This document shows, in pieces, positions 58,294 through 64,000 of a stretch of 64,000 nucleotides of DNA. Every line of letters begins with the position of its first letter. Position 1 is the stretch's first letter. The stretch comes from Streptomyces sp. NBC_00289 (lineage in GTDB: Bacteria; Actinomycetota; Actinomycetes; Streptomycetales; Streptomycetaceae): NCBI RefSeq assembly GCF_041435115.1, contig NZ_CP108046.1, positions 2,976,001-3,040,000 of the forward strand, in the 5' to 3' direction. A program made the translations under genes and the position numbers. Under the pieces are notes generated by a model, which worked only from the letters and a program-made list of their open reading frames with translations, was not told the DNA's origin and made no database searches.

Positions 58294-58567
58294 CCCGCGT
58301 ATCCCGCGGGCGCCCCGCCACAGACGGAAGCCCGCGGGTACCCCGTCACAGACACGAGTCCGCGGGTACCCCCGTCACAGACGGAAGCCTGCGGGCGCCC
58401 CGGCACAGACACGAACCCGCGGACGCCCCGGCACAGACGCGAGCCAGCGGGCGCCCCACCACAGACGCGAGCCCGCGGGTCCCCGTCACAGACGGAAGCC
58501 CACCGACGCGAGCCCGCGGGAACCCCGTCACAGACGAAGGCACCCGCGGAGACCACCCGTCACAGCC
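58294..58567 (+). repeat. Tandem array of about eight 28-bp imperfect repeats
   Basis: Units of 27-29 bp begin CACAGACGG or CACAGACRCGA and contain a CCCGCGGG palindrome. One longer unit is a fused partial copy. The last copies run into the pnkp stop codon, whose context (CTGTGACGGG on the minus strand) is repeated in every unit, so the array looks like amplification of the pnkp 3' end. No spacers of fixed length, so not a CRISPR array. No gene is seen inside it. Confidence 0.85.
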
Positions 58568-61103
58568 TGGGGTCCACCGGTTCGGATTCCAGGGCGAGCA
58601 CCCCGAACACCGCCTCGTGCACCCGCCACAGCGGCTCACCCTCGGCCAGGCGGTCCAGTGCCTCCAGGCCGAGCGCGTACTCACGGATCGCCAGCGACCG
58701 CTTGTGGTTGAGGAACCGCTGGCGCAGCCGGGCCAGGTTGTCGGGGCGCGTGTACTCGGGACCGTAGATGATCCGCAGGTACTCGCGGCCCCGGCACTTG
58801 ATGCCGGGCTGCACGAGGCGGCCCTGCCCGCCGCGCACCACCGCGCCGAGCGGCTTGACGACCATGCCCTCGCCGCCGCGGCCGGTCATCTCCAGCCACC
58901 AGTCGACACCCGCCCGCACCGACTCCGGGTCGGCGGTGTCGACGTACAGGCGCCGGGTGGTCTGCAGCAGGCCGGTGGCGTCGTGCTCGACGAGCCGGTC
59001 GAGCAGGGCGAGCTGTTCGTCGTGGGCCAGGGCGGCGAGGCTGCGGCCCTGGACCGCCAGGATCTGGAACGGTGCCAGGCGGACGCCGTCCAGGCCGTCC
59101 GTAGGCCAGCAGTACCGGCGGTACGCGTCGGTGAAGGCGGCCGCGGCCCCGGCCCGTTCACGCTGCCGAGCCAGCAGGTCCGACACCTCCACGCCGCGCG
59201 CGGCCGCACCCTCCAGCGCGGCCAGCGCGGCCGGGAACACCGCCCCGGAGGCGGCGCCGACCGCCGCGTACTGACTGCGCAGCAGCCCGGCCGCCTTCAG
59301 CGACCACGGCATCAGCTCGGCGTCGAGCAGCAGCCAGTCGGTGTCGAGTTCCTCCCACAGACCGGCCTCGCCGATCGCCGCGCGCACCCGGCCGAGGATG
59401 TCCTCCGTCACGGACCGGTCGTCGAAGAACGGCCTGCCGGTGCGGGTGTACAGCGACCCGGTGACACCTTCCCCGACCCCGAACCGCTTGCCGGCGGTTT
59501 CCGCGTCCCGGCACACCAGGGCCACCGCCCGCGACCCCATGTGCTTCTCCTCGCACACGACCCGTGGCACGCCGTCCTCCTGGTACTGCGCGAAGGCCTC
59601 GGCGGGGTGCTCCAGGTAGCCCTCGACACGCGAGGTGGCGGTCGGCGCCATGGTGGGCGGGAGGTACGGCAGCAGCCGCGGGTCCACCGCGAAGCGGCTC
59701 ATGACCTCCAGGGCCGCCGCCGCGTTCTCCTCCCGGACGGAGACCCGGCCCGCGTGCCGGGTCTCCACGACCCTGCGGCCGTGCACGTCGGCGAGGTCCA
59801 GCGGACGTCCGTCGTGCCCGCCGGGCGCCTCGGACCGCAGCGGCCTCGCCGGCTCGTACCAGACCCGCTCGGCCGGTACGTCGACCAGCTCCCGCTCCGG
59901 CCAGCGCAGCGCGGTGAGCTTGCCGCCGAAGACGGCACCGGTGTCGAGGCAGATGGTGTTGTTGAGCCAGGTGGCCTCCGGGACGGGGGTGTGGCCGTAG
60001 ACCACGGCCGCCCGGCCGCGGTAGTCCTCCGCCCACGGGTAGCGCACCGGCAGGCCGAACTCGTCGGTCTCGCCGGTCGTCTCGCCGTACAGCGCGTGTG
60101 AGCGGACCCGGCCCGAGGTGCGGCCGTGGTACTTCTCCGGCAGGCCGGCGTGGCAGACGACCAGGCGGCCGCCGTCGAGGACGTAGTGGCTGACGAGACC
60201 GTCGATGAACTCCCGTACCCGCTTGGTGAACTCCTCGCTCTCACCCTCCATCTGTTCGATGGTCTCGGCGAGGCCGTGCGTGTGCTGGACCTTGCGGCCG
60301 CGCAGGTGACGGCCGTACTTGTTCTCGTGGTTGCCGGGCACGCACAGCGCGTCGCCCGACCCGACCATCGCCATCACGCGGCGCAGCACACCCGGGCTGT
60401 CCGGTCCGCGGTCGACGAGGTCGCCGACGAACACGGCGGTGCGGCCGGCCGGGTGGCTGCCGTCGACGTAGCCCAACTCGCCCAGCAGCGTCTCCAGTTC
60501 GGCGGAGCAGCCGTGGATGTCACCGATGATGTCGAAGGGGCCGGTGAGGTGGGTCAGGTCGTTGAAGCGCTTCTCGGTGACGACGGTGGCGTTCTCCACG
60601 TCCTCCACCCCGCGCAGGACGTGGACCTTACGGAAGCCCTCGCGTTCCAGGTGGCGGATCGAGCGACGGAGTTCGCGGGTGTGGCGCTGGATGACGCGGC
60701 GCGGCATGCCGGCCCGGTCGGCGCGTGCCGCGTTGCGCTCGGCGCACACGTCCTCCGGCACGTCGAGCACGATGGCTATGGGCAGCACGTCGTGCTCCCT
60801 GGCCAGGTCGATCAGCTGCCGACGGGAGTCCTGCTGCACGCTGGTCGCGTCGACGACGGTGCGGCGGCCGGCGGCCAGGCGCTTGCCGGCGATGTAGTGC
60901 AGGACGTCGAAGGCGTCCTTCGTCGCGCTCTGGTCGTTCTCGTCGTCGGAGACCAGGCCCCGGCAGAAGTCCGAGGAGATGATCTCGGTGGGCTTGAAGT
61001 GCCGGTGGGCGAAGGTGGACTTGCCGGACCCGGAGGCACCGACGAGCACCACGAGGGAGAGGTCGGTGACGGGGAGGACCCGTCCGTTACGCGTCTCGGT
61101 CAT
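58560..61103 (-). CDS. pnkp: Polynucleotide kinase-phosphatase (RNA repair Pnkp)
   Basis: An 847-residue three-domain RNA repair enzyme. The 5'-polynucleotide kinase has P-loop GASGSGKST (22-30); the metallophosphoesterase 2',3'-phosphatase has GDIHG (194-198), GDLVDRG (227-233) and GNHE (257-260); the ligase/adenylyltransferase domain has motif I lysine EEKHMGSRA (Lys520) and later EGMVVKP. It heals and seals broken RNA, with ligation needing the Hen1 partner. ATG 61103 overlaps the hen1 stop. Length and domain order match the Clostridium Pnkp type. Confidence 0.93.
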   Translation of the reverse strand: MTETRNGRVLPVTDLSLVVLVGASGSGKSTFAHRHFKPTEIISSDFCRGLVSDDENDQSATKDAFDVLHYIAGKRLAAGRRTVVDATSVQQDSRRQLIDLAREHDVLPIAIVLDVPEDVCAERNAARADRAGMPRRVIQRHTRELRRSIRHLEREGFRKVHVLRGVEDVENATVVTEKRFNDLTHLTGPFDIIGDIHGCSAELETLLGELGYVDGSHPAGRTAVFVGDLVDRGPDSPGVLRRVMAMVGSGDALCVPGNHENKYGRHLRGRKVQHTHGLAETIEQMEGESEEFTKRVREFIDGLVSHYVLDGGRLVVCHAGLPEKYHGRTSGRVRSHALYGETTGETDEFGLPVRYPWAEDYRGRAAVVYGHTPVPEATWLNNTICLDTGAVFGGKLTALRWPERELVDVPAERVWYEPARPLRSEAPGGHDGRPLDLADVHGRRVVETRHAGRVSVREENAAAALEVMSRFAVDPRLLPYLPPTMAPTATSRVEGYLEHPAEAFAQYQEDGVPRVVCEEKHMGSRAVALVCRDAETAGKRFGVGEGVTGSLYTRTGRPFFDDRSVTEDILGRVRAAIGEAGLWEELDTDWLLLDAELMPWSLKAAGLLRSQYAAVGAASGAVFPAALAALEGAAARGVEVSDLLARQRERAGAAAAFTDAYRRYCWPTDGLDGVRLAPFQILAVQGRSLAALAHDEQLALLDRLVEHDATGLLQTTRRLYVDTADPESVRAGVDWWLEMTGRGGEGMVVKPLGAVVRGGQGRLVQPGIKCRGREYLRIIYGPEYTRPDNLARLRQRFLNHKRSLAIREYALGLEALDRLAEGEPLWRVHEAVFGVLALESEPVDPRL

Positions 61104-62593
61104 GCCGCCTTCGCCTCCTTCTCGGTGGTGGTGTCCGTCGTCCTGGTACCGGTCGGGCGCAGGGAGAAGACGGCCATCTGGGTGGGCGGTCCCACCTCCG
61201 GGTCGTCCGGGCCGACGGGGACGAACTCCACGTCGTACCCGTGCCGTTCGGCCACCGCCCGGGCCCATCCGCCGAACTCCTCGCGGGTCCACTCGAAGCG
61301 GTGGTCGCCGTGCCGGACGTGCCCGGCCGGCAGGCTCTCCCAGCGGACGTTGTACTCGACGTTCGGTGTGGTCACCAGCACGGTCCGGGGGCGGGCCGCG
61401 CCGAACACCGCGTACTCCAGGGCGGGCAGCCGCGGCAGGTCGAGGTGCTCGATCACCTCGCTCAGTACGGCGGCGTCGTAGCCCTTGAGCCGTTTGTCGG
61501 TGTACGCCAGCGAACCCTGGAGGAGCCTGACGCGCGAGGCCTGCCGCTCCCCCATGCGGTCCAGCTTCAGCCGCCGGGAGGCGATGGTGAGCGCGCGCAT
61601 CGACACGTCGAGGCCCACGATCTCGGTGAACCGGGGCTCCTTGAGCAGCGCCTGCACCAACTGGCCCTGCCCGCACCCGAGATCGAGGACACGGGTCGCG
61701 CCGGAGGCGTCGAGCGCGGCGACGATCGCGTCCCGGCGCAGCACGGCGAGCGGCGTCGGCTTCTCCTCGGCCTCGGTCTCCGCCGCCACCGCGTTGTCGA
61801 TCTCCTCGACCGCGCTGTCGTCGGCCTCGGCCAGCCGGACCAGTTCCAGACGTTCCATGGCCTGCCGGGTCAGCGCCCAGCGGCGCGACAGGAAGCGGCT
61901 GGTGATCAGCTTCTGTTCCGGGTGCCCGGGCAGCCAGCCCTGGCCGGCCCGCAGCAGCTTGTCGACCTCGTCGGAGGCGACCCAGTAGTGCTTCGCGTCG
62001 TCGAGGACGGGCAGCAGGACGTACAGGTGACGCAGGGCCTCGGCCAGGGTCAGCGTCGCGGACTCCAGTACGAGGGACACGTACCGCGAGTCGCCCCACT
62101 CCGGGAACGCGGTGTCCAGCGCGACGGGTTCGGCGCTCACCGTCCAGCCGAGCGGTTCGAAGAGGCGCCGTACGAGCGCCGGGCCGCCGCGGGCGGGCAG
62201 CACGGGCACCTCGACGCGCAGCGGCAGCGGCTGCGCGGCGCGCTCGGGCCGGGAGGCGCACACGCCGCGCATCGCGCTGGAGAAGACGCTGCTCAGCGCC
62301 ACGGCCAGCAGCGAGGAGGCGGCGTAGGGGCGGTCGTTGACGTACTGCGCGAGCGCCGCGTCGGGCGCGCCGCCACGCCCCTTGCCCTTGCCCCGCCGGA
62401 CCAGCGCCACCGGATCGACCTCCAGCAGCAGCCCGGCGGTGCAGCGCTCGACGTCGGCCTCGGGGTAGAGGACGTGCGCCGTGCCGTAGGACGTCGAGAA
62501 CGCCTGCGCCTTGTCGGGATGCTTGTGCAGGAGAAACCCCAGGTCGGTCGCGGGACTCTCCGGGGTGCCGGTGGTCGAGATCGTCAGGAACAT
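61100..62593 (-). CDS. hen1: 3'-terminal RNA ribose 2'-O-methyltransferase Hen1
   Basis: A 497-residue bacterial Hen1. The N-terminal half (1-250) is the domain that activates Pnkp ligation; the C-terminal half is a SAM methyltransferase with VLDLGCGQGQ (302-311) and the metal-binding EVIEH (379-383) plus HRFEW. It 2'-O-methylates the 3' end at the cleavage site before ligation, protecting the repaired RNA from the same ribotoxin. First gene of the hen1-pnkp operon. ATG 62593. A 35-bp repeat array lies upstream. Confidence 0.93.
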   Translation of the reverse strand: MFLTISTTGTPESPATDLGFLLHKHPDKAQAFSTSYGTAHVLYPEADVERCTAGLLLEVDPVALVRRGKGKGRGGAPDAALAQYVNDRPYAASSLLAVALSSVFSSAMRGVCASRPERAAQPLPLRVEVPVLPARGGPALVRRLFEPLGWTVSAEPVALDTAFPEWGDSRYVSLVLESATLTLAEALRHLYVLLPVLDDAKHYWVASDEVDKLLRAGQGWLPGHPEQKLITSRFLSRRWALTRQAMERLELVRLAEADDSAVEEIDNAVAAETEAEEKPTPLAVLRRDAIVAALDASGATRVLDLGCGQGQLVQALLKEPRFTEIVGLDVSMRALTIASRRLKLDRMGERQASRVRLLQGSLAYTDKRLKGYDAAVLSEVIEHLDLPRLPALEYAVFGAARPRTVLVTTPNVEYNVRWESLPAGHVRHGDHRFEWTREEFGGWARAVAERHGYDVEFVPVGPDDPEVGPPTQMAVFSLRPTGTRTTDTTTEKEAKAA

Positions 62594-62660
62594 GCCCCTG
62601 AGTCTCCCGGCCGAAGTGGCGTGTGACCAGTGGTTTTCCCGGATGGACGGCAGCGGGAGC

Positions 62661-62763
62661 CATACGTCCGCCACCGCCCGCCCGGTGTCCGGAGGCATAC
62701 GTCCGCCACCGCCCGCCCCGTGTCCGGAGCCAGACCTCCGCCCACCGCCCGGCCGGTGTGTCC
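62661..62763 (-). repeat. Three 33-35-bp tandem repeats upstream of hen1
   Basis: Units start CATACGTCCGCCACCGCCCG (62661 and 62696, nearly identical over 35 bp) and CAGACCTCCGCCCACCGCCC (62731, diverged). The array ends at the stop codon of the LLM oxidoreductase gene, 68 bp before hen1, and would be in the leader of a read-through transcript. Confidence 0.85.
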
Positions 62764-63686
62764 TACGACAGCTGCGACTGGACCCGGGAGGAGATCAGGT
62801 CCAGGTGGTCCAGGTCGTGGAGGTCGAGGATCTGGAGGTAGAACCGCTGGGCGCCGATCTCCGCGTACCGGCCGATCCTGTCGACGACCTCGGACGGCGT
62901 GCCGGCCAGGCCGTTGGCCTTGAGCTCGTCGACCTCGCGGCCGATCGCGGCGGCACGGCGGGCGACCTCCTGGTCGTCCTTGCCGACGCAGACGACGAGG
63001 GCGTTGGAGTACGTCAGCGCGTCGGCTCCGCGGCCGGCCTGCTCGACCGCCGCGCGGACCCGGCCGAACTGGCGCTCACTGTCCTCGACCGAGGCGAACG
63101 GCATGTTGAACTCGTCGGCGTACCGGGCGGCCAGCCGCGGGGTACGGGTCGCGCCGTGACCGCCGACCAGCACCGGGATCCTCGCCTGCGCGGGCTTGGG
63201 CAGCGCGGGCGAAGCGGTGAGGTCGTAGTGCGTGCCGTGGAAGTCGAAGGTCTCGCCGGGCTTCGTCTCCCACAGGCCCGTCACGATCGCCAGCTGCTCC
63301 TCGAGGCGGGCGAACTTCTCCTTCGGGAACGGGATGCCGTACGCCTTGTGCTCGTCCTCGAACCAGCCGGCGCCGAGGCCGAACTCGACCCGGCCGCCCG
63401 ACATCTGGTCGACCTGCGCGACCTGGATCGCGAGCACGCCGGGCAGCCGGAAGGTGCCGGCGGTCATCAGCGTGCCGAGGCGGATGCGCCGGGTCTCGCG
63501 GGCGAGGCCGGCGAGGGTGATCCAGGCGTCGGTGGGGCCGGGAAGGCCGTCACCCGAGCCCATCGCGAGGTAGTGGTCGGAGCGGAAGAAGGCGTCGAAT
63601 CCGAGGTCCTCGGTGGCCTTCGCCACCGCGAGCAGGGTGTCGTAGGTGGCCCCTTGCTGGGGCTCGGTGAAGATTCGAAAATCCAT
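62763..63686 (-). CDS. LLM-class F420-dependent oxidoreductase
   Basis: A 307-residue luciferase-like TIM barrel (MDFRIFTEPQQGATYDTLLA, FFRSDHYLAMGSGDGLPGPT, GAGWFEDEHKAYGIPFP, IPVLVGGHGATRTPRLAARY). Family members use deazaflavin F420 to reduce or oxidise small molecules; substrate unknown. A frame extension to 63701 exists, but GGATGGAGG lies just before ATG 63686. It is upstream of and co-directional with hen1, separated by the repeat array. Confidence 0.87.
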   Translation of the reverse strand: MDFRIFTEPQQGATYDTLLAVAKATEDLGFDAFFRSDHYLAMGSGDGLPGPTDAWITLAGLARETRRIRLGTLMTAGTFRLPGVLAIQVAQVDQMSGGRVEFGLGAGWFEDEHKAYGIPFPKEKFARLEEQLAIVTGLWETKPGETFDFHGTHYDLTASPALPKPAQARIPVLVGGHGATRTPRLAARYADEFNMPFASVEDSERQFGRVRAAVEQAGRGADALTYSNALVVCVGKDDQEVARRAAAIGREVDELKANGLAGTPSEVVDRIGRYAEIGAQRFYLQILDLHDLDHLDLISSRVQSQLS

Positions 63687-63840
63687 GCCTCCATCCTGCA
63701 CGCCGGGGCCGCCGTCAACCTCACCGGACCCTCCGGCCGCACCCGGCCCTGATCACCGCCGGGGGCGCATCCGCGTCGGCCTTCGCCGGAGGCCGGGGCC
63801 GAGGAGGCCGCCTTGTTCGAACTTCCCCCGCCGCAGCCTG

Positions 63841-63923
63841 CCGGGCCGGCGCACGAGGACGGGCCGGCTCACCTGCCCGGGCCGGCGCACGCTGCGGGAT
63901 CCGCGCAGGTTGCCGGGTCCGCT
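63841..63923. repeat. Degenerate 18-bp tandem repeats
   Basis: CCGGGCCGGCGCACG occurs exactly at 63841 and 63877, with weaker copies between and after (CGGGCCGGCTCACC, CGGGTCCGCTC). The array ends at the stop codon of the next gene. The rest of 63687-63840 shows nothing. Confidence 0.6.
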
Positions 63924-64000
63924 CTAGCCCGCCTCCCGCTCCGGTAACACGGGCTGTGCGTCCGCCAGTTTGCGGAGCATCTCGCGGACCCGGTCCCTCG
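63924..64000 (-). CDS. 3' end of an unidentified gene with a TTA codon
   Basis: The last 24 codons read RDRVREMLRKLADAQPVLPE then REAG and TAG. The leucine at 63945-63947 is TTA, so the gene may depend on bldA. The helical, charged end does not identify a family; the gene continues beyond the window. Confidence 0.55.
   Translation of the reverse strand, partial: RDRVREMLRKLADAQPVLPEREAG

Noticed and set aside
58294..58567. Possible CRISPR array
   Set aside because: Repeats are contiguous, imperfect and without constant-length unique spacers; no cas genes are nearby.

Overview
The window is very GC-rich DNA from a Streptomyces chromosome. Codon third positions are almost all G or C, start codons are often GTG, purine-rich ribosome sites lie 5-10 nt before starts, and neighbouring genes overlap by ATGA or GTGA. 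From memory (no search was possible) the backbone follows S. coelicolor SCO6013 down to SCO5975: dxs, xylFGH, rok7B7, ngcEFG, aconitase, a MurA-like gene and arcAB. I saw no rRNA, tRNA, CRISPR array, intact insertion sequence or prophage.

Positions 1-19.5 kb are a sugar uptake and polysaccharide section. It runs: the 5' end of dxs; the xylose-type ABC transporter xylFGH behind its ROK regulator rok7B7; the ngcEFG transporter for N-acetylglucosamine/chitobiose with a DasR-like site; two convergent secreted GH92 mannosidase-family enzymes that share a 12-bp palindrome, one of which has Gln at the usual catalytic acid Glu; and a secreted AA10 LPMO with a cellulose-binding module and a perfect CebR box. 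A sensor-kinase gene broken by a one-base frameshift follows, with what looks like the tail of its lost response regulator.

Positions 19.9-32.3 kb hold a 1225-residue secreted subtilase, a regulator with a TTA codon (bldA-dependent), a 169-bp foldback element whose end supplies the aconitase stop codon, aconitase with a candidate iron box, a DUF4236 protein, a MurA-like enzyme fused to an XRE DNA-binding domain, a secreted transglycosylase-like protein and an ECF sigma factor with its own membrane anchor.

Positions 32.4-43.7 kb are a complete mce lipid/steroid-import operon (ATPase, two YrbE permeases, six Mce proteins, two Mce-associated membrane proteins). Its third and fourth Mce genes carry tandem duplications in their cytoplasmic N-termini. 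About 0.9 kb of gene remnants follows.

Positions 45.4-53.0 kb form a catabolic cluster: RidA, acyl-CoA dehydrogenase, acyl-CoA ligase, PaaX-type regulator, a monooxygenase/old-yellow-enzyme fusion and enoyl-CoA hydratase. The set fits CoA-dependent anthranilate (2-aminobenzoate) breakdown. The two divergent promoter regions carry related palindromes, so the cluster is probably one regulon.

Positions 53.4-64 kb hold an RsbW-like ATPase, the arginine deiminase pathway pair arcA-arcB, a coupled SPFH protein and NAD-kinase-like protein, the Pnkp-Hen1 RNA repair pair flanked by tandem repeats, an F420-type LLM oxidoreductase, and the 3' end of a further gene with a TTA codon.
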